The translations under genes were made by a program, and so were the position numbers. Below are positions 10,170 to 25,100 of a DNA stretch of 64,000 nucleotides, one piece after another; position 1 is the stretch's first letter, and each line of letters opens with the position of its first letter. The notes below the pieces were generated by a model. That model worked only from the letters and a program-made list of their open reading frames with translations, did not search any database and had not been told where the DNA came from. The stretch comes from Narthecium ossifragum (lineage: Eukaryota; Streptophyta; Magnoliopsida; Dioscoreales; Nartheciaceae): assembly GCA_963920575.1 (NCBI GenBank), contig OY986972.1:6274010-6338009 (forward strand), read 5' to 3'.

Positions 10170-13100
10170 TTAGCTGGCCATGGTGACGACACTCACTGCT
10201 CTAACTTCCATATGCTGCATCCCTTCATTGGAAGGATGGACGCTAACAGTTGCCTGAGCTTCCTTGAGTGAGTTCTCCATTCCAGCAAAAGCAACAGATA
10301 AAGCACCCACGATAGCAGAATCATCAGCCTGTTTCTCCTCGCTGTTATTCTCCGAGGGGATTATCTCCCACTCTTCTTTCAATGTAGTCACTTGCATGCC
10401 TTCCTCCTTATGTAGCTCGATCTCGAAGGCAGTGGGAAGGATTACATAGTCATTGACTGGATTATAGAACGGATCTGGTTCTCCTGCCTTGAGCCACTGC
10501 TTGAGAATTCTGAACACACGATGGTCACGTACTATGCCACGATGATCAGCAGGAACTCCAACTCTTACCACTGCATCGAGCCCATCTGCCTGCAGTATGT
10601 AAATAACATCCCATAATCATACCAGCTTAAGCTATCAAACCAAATAACAAAAAACAAACACAAGGAACTTGTCATGTGTAGAGCCATGAAGTTAAAAATG
10701 GAGGTATCACATATGAAATGCGCTTCTACTTGTATGCTATCCGAAACATTGTTCGATGCTTTTTGAGGTCTGTCTTTCGGATTTTACAGGTGATCCGTCA
10801 TGATAGGAAAATGCCTGGATATTATTCCTGTTCTCAAATGATATGAAACCATGTCTAGCATGTGACAATCTTATACGTCATGTTATTTAATGTCTTGCAG
10901 ATCTACATAGGACAGAGGATACAAATAGATATGAATGGCCAAACATCACACCGTAATCTAAAACAGTCATCGAAGCCTGGGGTGCCCTGACATGCAGAAA
11001 CAAATAACAAAGAAAAATCACCAGAATTCCAAATCAATAGTGGGCTTAGGCATGAGATCAATGTGTAATCATATCTGAATGCCAGACACAATAAATAAGA
11101 GAACAAATAACAATAATCATACAAAGACAAAATAACTGAACTCTAAAGTGCTTAATGTGAGCCTTTATTTCACTTCGCATAGGAATATTATATACCTACA
11201 AAGATTAAAAATAAGTGAACTGTAAAGCACTTGATGCGAGCTTACTTCACTTCATATAGGAACACTAGAAATCTACAAACATATAATGAAATACATATGT
11301 ATCGGTTTTTCAAAATTTTCTAGCAAAAAATACAAGTAGATTTTCTATTGCAGCACTAGCAGCGGAATTGAAATACTTGGATCCTCCCATAGCTAAAATG
11401 TTAGAAAACTTGAAAAGATAAGGGAATTTGATGAACACCAACACCCCCTTCTTTCTTCTTTGCCTCTAAATGGACACGACAGCTCATACAATCCACTTCA
11501 AGAAAAAAGGATACAGACATCGATAAAACTGACAAGTGCAATATGCAGCTGGTGTCCCAAGCATCTAGTTATATCCAACAGTCAGCTTGTGCAATACACA
11601 AAAGATCCAGGCCAAATGGGTTTGGATAAACCATAAAATGTCAACAAAGGTCATTCCCACAGCAGTGGAGGCCAACAACAGTTTATTTCTGCTAAAAGAT
11701 TGAAATATTGAACAGCTGATAGACAATATTGAGTTCTTAACATAGCAAGCATGAAGGCATGCATCTATAGTCAAACTGCCCAAGAACCAAGTACAATAAA
11801 CATTTACCTAGTTCAGGTAAAAAGGGAAAGCCATAATCCTATAATCTCTTGAATCGTTTAAAACGTGGCAAGGTTCGAGAGATAAATGACATTTCGAGAG
11901 GAAATGCAGTGGGAAGAGGTTCTAACAACTAGGCTTGAAGAATTCTTATTTCCATCTTTGGTATTCAAAATTAAATCACCTCTCACTGAACATATCAGCT
12001 TTAGTTCATATGTACTACAGTTGTGCCATCAATAACAAATCAAGGTCTAGGGTAGAAAGGAATACAGAGCCAATCAATGACCTTGTTCAGCATCACGGCA
12101 ATCACCCAATAAAGAGATCAGATTTTGGGTTGACTGTCAAAGGACTGCTGGTAATTCATAATCACATACCTTCGATGATTCTATTGGAACTGTTCCATCA
12201 CCATCAACACATATATATTCAGCCTGAAATTACATAAAGTATATTTCAGAAAGTGAAGATAATATCGTTCATTTGCTGATCACTAACAGAGAAAACCAAC
12301 AATATTCAACGAAAGAGTTCTCTGAAAAAGATAAATAGGATCCATCCATTCAAAGGAGAAAATCAAACAAAAATTAGAACAAATGGTGAAATTGAGGTTA
12401 CAAGTTAGTAGCATTTGTTGTAGGTTAGCCAATGCTACTGTGTACAACACAAATTTCTACCTACGACAGAAATGAGATATTGCACCATGGAGTGATGAAC
12501 TTGCATTATGCATAAGGCAGCAAGTAAATTGGGTGTATGTATAAGTTAGGTTGCATCGAAACAACAGTATAGGAGAATATAAAAATGGAACAGAAAATGT
12601 TAAAATACAACTAGATAGCTAATTGTCATCTACACAGTAAAAGTTGACATATATAATTTACAGAAATCATGACTCCTACATGCTCGAGAGGAACCCTTGT
12701 GTGTCATTCACAGAAATGCAATATCAATCGACATTAAAGATTCCTTCAGCTGTGTAGTGAAGAAATGTATCTAGTCCTAAACCAAGAGATCGGCAACGCA
12801 TCAATAAGAAGAGATAAAAAGCCACATCTGTCATTTTGGGCCTATTTGAAAGATGGCTTCAGTAATTTAGCACAAAAGATATAATAGACTATGCTATTGT
12901 CGTCTAAAATGGTACCAAAAATGACCAACTACAAGTAGCATTGTCAGGGGTAACTAAAGATATCCAAGATACAAAACGCTGATGAAGCCTACGTATCCAT
13001 GGTCAAATGAACTATAATGACAAAGCAAGCCATGATTCACCTGGAAAGGCAGCAGTTGTTGCAGATCCGTAATAGGTCTATCTTTACTTCCATAACTGCA

Positions 13101-16100
13101 GACAGAATAAAAAACTATTACAGCTTTCAATATCTAAAATGAATGAATCAAATCTGAGAGAAATATTACAATGCTAAGATGTCTGATATGTCTATATGAG
13201 TTTTTGTATTTCCTGTAAAATACCGCAGAAAACGAGTTTTCTCAAATTTAAACCGGAAAATATATGATAGTTGGAGAGTAGAGTACGTACCAAACACTAT
13301 GAGGTGTGTCAATACTATTTCCATATATGTTGTAAAATTTAACGGATGCAGGAAGCTTAGCACGTGATAAAATCTCACTAGTTTCAGTTGCCCATTTCAA
13401 AATCTCCTCGTTAAAGGGTAATGGCAGATGCAAACCATTATATGCAACCTGAAATGGAAATTAGATAGCAGATGTCAGCAGTTGGTCATAGAGAAAAGTA
13501 GACTTACATACACTACAATCCACAACACAGACTTAACGAAGCTTTCAACGATGAGTTGAAGTGCAGAAGAAGTGAAGAAAATTGACTTGCACTAAAATTA
13601 GAAATCATGAACATCTCTTGCAAATATCGTACATGGAAATTCTTAATAGCTTACCGTATTTCCTGAAAGAGCATCATTCATAATGGATATAGCATCCTTG
13701 GGTCCATATGACTCCAGCATAGGAACCAAATTACCACCTACATCATGCCTCTCTTTCCATATTTGTAGAAGTGGAATGTCATCCCAGCAGAAGTTGGGGC
13801 AAGCCATCAACTCATATATAGAGGGACATTCAACCAGCTGAAATAGCAGATCAAAGGAAATATGTATGAACAGGGAAGATGGAATAAAGATGCAATTAGC
13901 AGAATAATAGCACAATAAAAAAGCAAGGATCCTGACGATTAACTCTATATAAGATTACCAAATGCTATGCCGAGCAATTAAAACCTATGAGAATATTGGG
14001 ATAAAGTACTACAATTTTTTATAACGATTGATCAGCTAATAGAGTCAAAGCAATGGTACCTCAAACCTATCGTGCCAATGAGCTACTGGCACTAGACATA
14101 GATTTGTGCTTTGGTACCAGCCAGCCAGCCAAGCACGGGCAAGCACAGAGCAGCACAGAGGTTTAATAGCCCAATATAGAGTTTCAAAATTATTCTTTCT
14201 TAGGAATAGTTTATCATATTTGATGTATAAAACCAATTATTTTTTATTTTGATTGCCCAAATAACTCTTAATACTTTTAGGGTCAAATTTCCCAATATAT
14301 GTATCTGGAGGGTCGAATACTCGAGTTGGACCAGTTAAACACCGTGCTAGCCCGTGCCCATTCATGCCAGTCCATGCAGGCGGCACATGCACCGGCGCAA
14401 CAAAATCTTTGCCTCAGATTTTGCCAAAAGTGTAATTGTCATTCAATAAACCGGAAAAAAACAGAAAGATGGACTGTACATATCACCAAAAAAGTAAACC
14501 TAAAGAACATTTTTGACAATCATTTTTCTCGAGCAACATATTCGGACAATTAAGTACATGGCAAGGTTTGACGTGCCAAATTTCTTGCCATATTTGCCAT
14601 GCTTGCCAAGATAAATGCCACATAACCAGCCTTCTGTGTCATTGGCACAGAGGCAAGTGCTTTGCCACAACTGACATGCCCGACGTAGGATTTCTCACCC
14701 CTTATTCAGTCAAACGCTATGAAATTGAATGAGCAATGATTAAATCAAAAATGCTTAAAGGATATAAATATCAACTCACTCAGTACAAACAGAGTACACA
14801 CAAAGTAGACTCTACAGTCACATACTATGTTTCAACGAATATAAGGTCTGTCTCTATCTTGATACCTAGTGGCAAGTCAGCTCCTAATGTTGAAGATGGT
14901 ATCTAATTTGACCATAAGTTTTAGTGCCACGGTATGGACCATAGATTCCCATGATGGTAGCATATCCCATGCTCTAGCACCCTTGCTACACATGCTTTCA
15001 ATGTTGTAGAACGCAGAATAAGAAGACACTAGATATACAAGAGAGAGAGAGAGAGAGAGAGGACTTGGATCAAATACGGCCTTAGTGGTGACAAAGACGA
15101 TTGTTAGCAATGGATTTTGGAGAAGGGACTGGGGAGTTAGGGTTTCAACGGAAATAAAGGAAGAGACGAGCATTTTTCTACTTCAACATTCATAATCAAG
15201 TGTAGCTTAAGTTAAATCGAGCCTATTTTCTTTTTTACTAACTTAATCTACAGAAGTCACCATTTGATGTACTGCCTTCTTTACGTTTTATCGCCAATAA
15301 AAATAGAAGTCTTTGTCCAGTCCAACTTCTTCAAACAGCAAAAAGCAGAAAAATGGGTTGTGTTGTGCTAGTCGAAGCAGCCTTGCATGGACCAGCCAAA
15401 AATGAACCAAAACATAGACATTTCCTGATACGCGACACAAATCTTTGACAACTAAACCATGATAGACATTACAGGAGTCCACCAAACACTGTCACTACTG
15501 ACGGGACACTCATGAACTAAGCACCACACTTTTAGCACCTGACGCCCTCGGCAGACTATTTAGGGCCAGAACTAGGAACTTCATGGTGGACATGGATAAG
15601 AATGATTAAACTATTACGAGCGTGTTGCACGTAAGTTCCGGTAATTGCGCGCTTGCATGGTATGGCTAGAGAAAGGGAAGCCATATCATCAAAACGACAG
15701 CGACCTATGGTGAATAGACCACTAGCGGAGCTCGGGGGAGGAGCTAGGCCGAACATAGGCAAGGGAAATAGGCAATGGAAGTGGAAGTGGGTTTGCGTCA
15801 TTTAGGGAAGGTAAAGGATAAACAAGATACAAGGAAAGAACTTAAATAGTCAGGGTTAAGGTGGACCTGAACTAGGAGTGAGGTAGGGATCAGAGTAGGA
15901 ATTGGACTGCTAGCGATGTCAACAGCGGGAAACAAGCCAGTGTTGGCATTGCCGATGGAGTGGCTTGGGAGCAGCTGCATCAAGGAAAGGAGGTGAAACA
16001 GGATTAATGCCAAGCTAGGGAAGGCTGGAGATGTCCTATCCAAGGATGGGATCGGACAACACCTAAGGAGGTAGTTAAGGAGCTGGACAGCGTTAATGGG

Positions 16101-19100
16101 AATCAGGTGGAGCTAAGGGAGGCCGAAGCTAAACGAGAAAGCCAAAAGGGTGAGCTAAGGGTGGTCATAGGACTGTACTAAAGGTGAGTTCTAGGGGAAG
16201 GGCAAAGGATGAGGTCGGGTATAGAGTTGCTACGGAGGAACCTAAGGCGATGGGGGGGTCAGGACAGTGCTAATGGTGAGGTCTAGAGGAACTTAAGGTG
16301 GAGGTGGGTGGTAGTGGAACTAGAGGCGGACTAAGGTGAAGGTGAAGGCGGACTATGGGAGACAGTCATGGAGGTAGTGCAGGAGTAAAGGTAGAAGGCA
16401 GAGAAGCCAGTATTGAAGGCCAATGGTAGCAATGAAGTGAAGGGGGTGAGGTGACTATAGTGAAGCAGAGCAGTTGGCGGAAGAGACAGAAGGTGAGGGT
16501 GGACTAGAAAGTCGGATAGTGGAAGAGAGAGCTTCTTTCAACTTGAAGATAACTTTACTCAACCTCCCTCTCAAACCCGCGGCTTGATTTAAAGGTATTA
16601 TCTAGATACCTAGCCCCTCGGCTAGGGTTCCCAATATGTAGATGTAGAGATTACACACCCCATAAATAGAACTTCCACAGTGACAGAAGTGAGGAGTCCT
16701 ACCTCAAATCAAAAGCAACTTAACGTAGGAGAGCAAGTAAATATGAACTAGGAATGCAGTAAAGTCTAACTAAGAAAAGAGACTAATGCTAACTAGGACT
16801 CAAACTAGAAAGATTAGGAGCCAAAGGAGGGAACCCAAAGGGAGCCCCACCCAATGAGTGCCGCCCAAGCCTTGGAACATGATGGCCTGGTCGCTGCCCC
16901 ATAGGCACAAAGTCGAGTAAGCCCAGTAGGTTGGCTCGATCCGTTGGTGGGCTCTAGGTCGAGTGAATGGTCTAACGCGTTGAGTTTGATCGGATGAGTC
17001 AAGTTGTCTTGTATCTATAAAATCCATGATCTAACAACTGATGTGAACCAAGAATATCATAGGTGCACAATTACCATAAAAGCATGAGAATACATTCCAA
17101 AGTAATACAGCGGTATGTGGGCAAGTGGAATGCAGTTTTGGGGAATATTTGGGCTGCTGGGCATCCTAGGTGTTTTTCCTCCTCTTTTGACAATCGAAAC
17201 CTCATTTTAGAGCTTAGTGGCTGTTGAGCATCCTAATAAGTTTTTCCTCTTCAAAAATTGAAGCCTTACTTTTCATGGATCTTGCTTCAACATGCTAGAT
17301 CCATAAAAAATAACCTTTAAAATGTAAACAGAGTTCATTTTGAAGTATGATTCCATAAAAATCTTTTAGCGTTTCATGAAAACAACAGAAAAGAAATGAA
17401 ACTTCGGAGCTGGCAGTGAAATCCGTCTTTCCTTTTCCTTCTTTGTCCATCTATTTCCTCTACCCTTCCTTCTTCTTCTTTGTGTTTGACATGTTTGTGC
17501 GTTTTCGCCCAAATTGATGGGTTCAAGGGTCAAGCCCCGAAACCCAAAAAGGGAATTATGTATCCTAAAACTAAAAGCGATGGCATTGACCATGCGTTCA
17601 AGGGTGCAAAATTCAATCATTTAAACAATAAGCAGTCCAAATTTCAGTTAAAGACGGATCCTAAAACCTAGCCAGCATTTAAAAACCTGAAGCTTCAACT
17701 GTTATTAAAACAGCCAGCCAAATGAAATATGTTCAGAGGCAAGAGGGATTACATAATTGTTTATTGCTTAAAAAGGATTAGCAATCAGGAGAGAAGGATC
17801 CGAACCCTACCAGTTGGTGCATGCTCCACTTTGAAATAAAAAAATTCTCTTCCCAACCTTCCACAAAAGATAGTCCATTCAAGAGACTGGTGGTGATATA
17901 TCCAGGAGCACCTGCCAAACCGTAAAGCTTGTGAACATAAAGAAGGAACCTAGAGGCCAACACAAGAATTCAGAAGAAGACAACCATTCACAATGCATGG
18001 AACAATTTCCTAAAACAAGTCTCCAACAGGTTAAAGATGGCAACGTAACAAGCAGCATACAATTGCAAACTCAATATTTTCAAGTTTATGTGTAATAAAG
18101 AATCATGACAAATAATCATACGCCCTTCTGAACCAAAAACAAAACATAGGGAGAGATACCCAATAATTGAAGTAGTGAACCAAGAGAGCAGGTAACAAAA
18201 AAAGAAGAAGTGCTTGAAAATTGAACAACAAAAAGTCCCAAGTGTTACAGTGTATTTCTTCTAGTCATGATTATACTGGAATATACTCAACTTAAAAACA
18301 GCTCCAAACTGCATGTTTTATTCATCTTGAATTTATAGTTTGTTAGTTAGAGGTTCAGTTAAAAGTCAATTCTTGCCAGTAAAGCTGCTGTGAGACAAGA
18401 AGAGTATGCTTCCACATGTTCTATTGCTAAGAGAAGCATGAAAGAAAGACGGCTTTTATGTGTTTACAAATGCAAACATGAAAATGGCACACATATTATT
18501 ACTCTTTCAGAAAATTAATCTAGTTGGTTACATGAATAAGTGACTAGGAGTTTTCTACCACAGTTAGACAAGGAGCTTCAACATGACTTACATAAGATCA
18601 AACCTGGAGCCAAAACAAGCAAACCTCCATACACAAAATGAGATTTGCTTTCATACAAGAGTATAAAGTTTGTCTAATAATGTTAAAACCTTTAGCTTTC
18701 AAGAGTAAAGAACATGGTAAGAGTCATCAACATGTAGATCTGCAGAAGAGACACCTATGCATGTGCATGTGCATATGAAAGTTGTGCATACATACATGTT
18801 GATCTCGTGATATGTAGATCAACATGCAGATCTGCTGATCTATGATACATAGATGCTCAGATGTATGTCGATGTCACTAGATGACACCACAAGGGGGTTT
18901 GTCCAGCAAATGGAGACCGGAAAAATGGTATTATAATGTTGGTGATCTCAGATCACCATGTTTGGGCTTGGGGTGCACAAAATAACTAGTAGAAAATTCA
19001 GGCAACGAAGTTCGTCGTTCTAATTTGGCAAGTTGCTCTAGGTTTCCTAGAACTCACTCTTCCCTACAATGATTAAGAAGGCGCACATGGAGATGACACC

Positions 19101-22100
19101 AAAGCCGCACATGGAGGATGTAGTGCGGCAGCATAGAGAGATAATATGCAGGAACATGTTATCTCGGACTAGGTCACTGATGCCTAAATGATTCCTTGAC
19201 AGATTCGCATATTGTCTAGATGTACATGGGGTGGGTATTGGGGATGCAGCTAATTATGATTGATCTCAAATTGAATCTCCTAGAAAAGGGTTATAAAGGA
19301 AGAGATATCTTGTTTGTGAAACTTTTTAAGTGATAGAAAACAAAGCAATCAGATGCATCAGTACAAAATATTGAACAATACTATCTGTGAATACTAGATA
19401 TTTCGCTTTTATTCTTTTTTAGCTCATAGCGCGCACCAAGGATTGCCGTGCCGTTGGCACGCGCCGAGCCGGTCCCTGACCGGCTCGGCACTTGCCACCG
19501 GCACGGTCCGGCACGGACCGGCACGGTCCGGCACGGGCCTTTAAATGTTTGGCACGCCACATTTATGGTTTGGCACGGAGTTTTGATCATATATTTGATG
19601 TTCTATATTGATTTAGAGATCTTTTGGATCTTTCGGCACTCAAAATGATAAATAATAGATATAATGAACTATTTATTATATCATTCATTACATCATTGCA
19701 ACATACATCAACATACTAATACTATGACTTGTATATTCTCATGCTCTCCACCAACTATATTGATCCTCTAGGTTTAAAGGTCGATGGAGTGTGACCCCCC
19801 TAATAGATTGCATAAACGATAAAAACTGTGGGAATGTGGAATGTGATGAATGCTGCTCATCAAACTCTCTGATGAGGTCCATGAAACGGATAGGCTGATC
19901 CTCAAAAGTTACCTCCTCGAGCATGTTGTACCCGAAATCTACACGCAGAGGAGGATTTGATGAAAACTCTCCATAACTACTATATCGGTGAGGCTCTGAC
20001 TGCTCAGAAAAGTATGGCTGCTGGCTCTGAGAATCAGATGAACCATAGCGAGGATAGTCATAAAAACCATAGCCCTGGGGATCGACGCTATGACGCGCAG
20101 GAATTGACACTGGTACTGGTAATCTCCAAAGATATGTGATGAAGAATAGTAATCAGAACCGGATCTCTCCTCAGAGTGGAAGGGGTGAGATAATTAAAAA
20201 CAAGTCATTACTATTTCAAATAAATTAGTAATATTTTAAATAATTCAGTAGACTTTGTGTAACTTTGAATTTAATTTAATAACTAATCTTTATACCCAGA
20301 TGAAATGATAGAAAACAACAATTAATGAGTAGAAATGATAAAATATAAATGAAGTAATGAACAAACTTATATCTAACTTGAGATAAAAAGAAATAATCTA
20401 ATATTTTAATACTTTAACAGTTTAACCCATGTTAATAACTTAAGTTATGTTAATAGCTTATCTTATGTTAATAACTAGCTATTAAAATATAAATAAATTA
20501 ATACCTTTATATCTTTACTCGGTGGAACCGAGGGTTTAAGGCTTTAAGGCTTAAGCCAAAGAGGAGATCGGCGTCTTCCTCGCTCGACACCGACGGCGGG
20601 CCGTTTCTCTTCCTCTTCCTCTCCGACGCCGTTCCTCTTCCTCTTCCTCGCCGACGCCGACGCCGTTCCTCTTCCTCGCAGACACCGTTCCTCTTCCTCG
20701 CTCGACGCCGTTCCTCTTCCTCGCTCGACGCCTTGATGCCGTGGAGAGGAAATCGCGGTGGAGATGGAGAGGTGGAGACTGGAGACACAGTGGAGAGGAG
20801 ATCGGCGTGGTGGAGAGGAGGAGATCAGCGCGGCGGAGGAGATGGCGCGGTGGAGATAGCAGCGGTCCAGGACCTCCAGGTACTTCCTCAGATCTCTCCA
20901 CTCCTCTCCTCTCTACTCAGATCTCGGTGAGTCTCCTCTCCACCGCGCCGATCTCCTCTCTACTTCCTCAGATCTCTGCTCTGCTCCCCCTCCCTCTTAT
21001 AATCGGGCCTCCATCATTGCGGTGTCCGGCACCACTAATGTTGCCGACCGGCAATATAAAGTATCGACCGGCACCATCGAGTGCCGGTCGGCAAGAGGAC
21101 AAAAAGGGTGGTGCCAGAGCCGGGGGCAATGTCGGTGCCGCTGGCCCACCGTCTCGACATTTGTCGGCCGGCACCATCGGTGCCGGTCGGCTCGGGAATC
21201 CTTGGCGCGCACTCTAATCTTCCTTCCTATGGGAACTTAGTTCGGATCTTATCAACATCCATGGCACCCAGTTTGACTCATAGTCTCATACAGACCTTAA
21301 ATTTTTCTTTTTGTGCCATCATCATTAATAAAACAAAATCAACATAATGATATCCAAGAACATTTTGATACTTCGAATGTTACTTCTATTATAGAAATAT
21401 TTCATTAGTTCTTAATCAATTCTGCCTATGCGAGAGCCCAAGAATCTGCACTTTACCATGACTTTGGGAGTTCAGTTAATTTCCCAAGTACCAAAGCCAT
21501 CATTTGAGAAATTGGCACCAAGGACTCAACAACTCAAGTAAAAAAAGGGATATGCTCGGATCTCAAATATAGTAAAACAGCATACAAGCACTTGTACATA
21601 GCTAATCTGAAATCTTCGCGCACAGCCTAAAATTTTATATACAGAAGATAAGCAACAAACTTATACCCCAATCAGCTATCTGTAGTCTTTTGCACTTTAA
21701 TTTACAACCATTGCCGTTTCCAATAAAAATGGCAAAATACAAAGGAAAGTTACCTTGAAATGGCGCAGCAATTGCAATCCAAGTCTTCACATACTTCTCA
21801 AAAATCTATGAAATGAAGGGAAAAGTCGGACTAAAGTCACTAACATATATAACATGCCATAAACAACAGAGAAATCAGATCAGACAAAGAGGGAAAAAAC
21901 TAGTTTGGAAGACAGATATTTTACATCAGTGTGCAGGGACATGAAGCATTTCACAAGCAATCCTCCCATAGAGTGAGTTATAATGGTCAACTTCTTTCCT
22001 CCAGATGCGGTGTAAACAGATTCCAATTTTGCAGCAAACTTGTCCAGAGTTTCTTGCAGCCTGAAAAAATAAGCAGCAAAAAATCAGCATTTTTGGCTTT

Positions 22101-25100
22101 TAAGATAAACAGAACATGTGAGAGTATATGGCCAACATGCTGACACTTAAAACACGAAAAACTGGATGCTTAACCCTGTAGAAATATAATCACAACATAC
22201 ATCATACTCTAATGAAACTAATAAGACAAGCACAAGCAGAAGTCATCATTGGTAACTCATGAAGGATGCATCGAAGAGGAAGAAACAACAATGAATCATG
22301 CAGAAAGTTATTTTTTTGGATTAAAAATTGAAATGGGTTAGCATGTAAACTCGTTTAGCAACAAAATCTAAATGTACTATGCTGATAGGCAAACCCAGGT
22401 TTACAAATTTCTCCCCGAAGAAAATAGTGGACCTATGCAAGTATATCATTCATAAGTCGTTAAATAGGCAAACCCAGGTTTACAAATTTCTGTTTTAGCA
22501 CACCAAGTGTTCTGACTTGCCACCAAATGTTACACACTTCCATCCCTATTGGCAGATTATTTAGAACTACTACAATGAATTTCAAACACATCTGTTATTT
22601 ACAAACCTTAAGATTTTCTTCACATTCTAGAAGAACAATATGACAACAACTAGAACAGTGGTTACAGAATTGATTGCATACAAAGGTTAATGCTCAGTCA
22701 AAAATCTGCAAACCAACTAAAGCACAAGATCTGTGTTGGGTTTCCTTCAGAACCATATAGAGGCTGACGCTAACGTGAACTGTCAAAGGACCATTGTAAA
22801 TAGGCTTTGACAAGACCGCATTCAATGGTGGAAAGTTTGACTGCAGCATCAACCAATTTGGCACACCCCATTGACCCTCTGTGAATCCAGTTCGACCCAG
22901 TCGCACCCAAATATAGAGGTTTTGATTGCTGGGGATATTCTTGAACAAGACCCAAATCTAAATTGCCCACTTCAAGCTCATAACAGTTAACATGGTCAAA
23001 ATTTACCAATTTTCCCCATAACAACTGTAAAACAACTAGTTCGTCACGTCAATTTGGTTTTATAGAATCTAATATTTCGCTATATAAAGTGAAGATTCCT
23101 CCCCATTCTCCTCACCACACCAACTCCAAGGATTCCATGCTGGCATGCCTCGGCACGGACCGGCATGGAGTTTTAATTGTCTGACACAAACATTCGACCC
23201 TTGGGGACATATACCAAGTGTGCTAAGAATTGTTTGGACAATCAAAATAAAAAAATAATCGATTCTAAGCATCAAACATGATAAATTTCCCTATCAAACT
23301 GAAATTCCCTATCAAACCATTAAACTCGAAGCCAAGCCATGGCCCATGACGGCCCTTGCCAGTGCTGGTCAGCACCAAAGCACAAATCCATGTGCTGTCA
23401 GCCATAGGGTCCATGCCGGTAGCCCACCAACACGAGATTTGCCTGCCCGTGCCTGCTAGCACAGTAAACCTTGACCAACTCATCCTTTATTCTACTCATT
23501 ACATGCTCTCAAACCTCAAGCAAGCAAGATTGTGATCCATGAAGCTAAAGTCTGCTCAAGCAATACAGATTGTGAAGCTAAAGAGTGCAATTTTCTGTTC
23601 TCTTTTTATATCACCACCTACCAGCGCCACCCCATGGTATCCATTATAAAAAAAAATTGATCACATATTTTAATGTTTTAATTAATTCACACAAATAACA
23701 TTTTTTTTCTCATAGAAGTACATTTTTATTTAATTTGGCAAAGAATTATCCACCACATTTGAAGATGACACTAGCCATATACATAAGCATTATGATTCAT
23801 GTCCAGGAAAACTACAAGAGATCTGACACTTTGTTTCGTGGTCTTATGTCCAGTGCTCTCAGTAGTTTTACTTATACTCATGATTCTTCTAGGAAAGCTA
23901 AAATAAAGTGGATACTTATGACAATTCTACTTCTTGCAGCTGCTCTTTAAAAAAATACTGCAAATCTATTCAAATCTACATTTTAAAAGCTTTCTTGTCA
24001 AATTTCAAAAAGAGATTCTGAATAATCTAAAGAGGAAAACGACAATTTATTTCATTATTTCCAAAATTTTAAGTCTAAAATTATTTTACTTGATATTTCG
24101 TATGTACCAAACACTTTGGGATATTTATGTATAGCCTGCCACTTCATCAATGACAATCGCATGTGCAGAAAGAAATTATTTGTTTTAAAGGACTCGAAAT
24201 CCTCATAGAAGTGTTTTAATTACTATTCCAAATAAGATTTTGCTTGTTATACTAGATAATGCATCAAGTGACGACTATTGCGGTTGATAAATTGCATTAT
24301 TTCCTACTTTACCAAGTAGTGCTTAGTTTTTTTCATAAAGATGCATGTGCCATGTAAAACCTTGTTGTCCAGTGATCTTAAAGATATTAAATCAGTAACT
24401 AACAAAACCACGAGAAGAATTTCAAGAACAAATACCTATTACTTTGCCGGAAGTCATATCCAAATCCGAAAAGGGTTTTGCCCTCTTGGAAACCCCAGCG
24501 GATCATTACCTCTATCATATCATGATAATAGTAAAGACCCTCACGTCCAATGATCTGCAAGAAAGAGAAAAATGGTGATGACCAAATGTTTCATTAAAAG
24601 GGTGTAAAGATATTTTCTTCAAAATAGAGCAGTCCAGCAAAAAGTGCCTCCAAAAGAGCAAGACTCCTGACCGGCATATTGTACTAATATGAAGACACTT
24701 CTTACTAAACACTTCATATAGATCACATCTATGAAAAAAAAAAACCACATAAGAAAGTAATTCCCCAAGGAATTTTTAAGCAACAGCTAACTCTCCTGCC
24801 ATAAACCAAAGAGGAAATACTCCCACGGCAGCAATGCAAAACGGGAGGTAATGAACCATTATAACATAACAACCCCCATATTGGAGGTTGTGCACTTCTT
24901 CCTGTCTCCTAACGCTTCTGGCATGACTACACTTGCACGGGCCCCATTGCAACTATGACAAGTGCATGCCTTCAGAATATTACCTAAAAATGATCATAGA
25001 TGCGAAAGCAATAGGATCTTAGAAGTCAGGCCAAAAACCCATCATCTAAAAGCTTTGACCCTTTGACCCGAGACAAACTCAAATAGAAAGAAACTATTAA

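Larger units (their letters stand above)
19437..21204 (-). mobile_element. hAT transposon (family A), 1.77 kb, in intron 5 of the LCAT4-like gene
   Basis: A perfect 8-bp target duplication, GCGCGCAC (19429-19436 and 21205-21212), flanks ends that begin CAAGGATTGCC and, on the other strand, CAAGGATTCCC. An 8-bp duplication with short inverted ends marks the hAT superfamily. Many subterminal copies of GGCACGGNCCGGCACG (19496-19540) and of CCGGCACC/GGTGCCGG (21060-21190) resemble the transposase-binding arrays of Ac-like elements. A minus-strand frame at 19739-20110 is the only long non-repetitive coding piece; the rest of a transposase is missing. Confidence 0.9.

Noticed and set aside
14080..14700. 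A third member of hAT family A in intron 6
   Set aside because: There are 'gcacgggc' and 'caaggttt' phrases, but no pair of ends with an 8-bp duplication.
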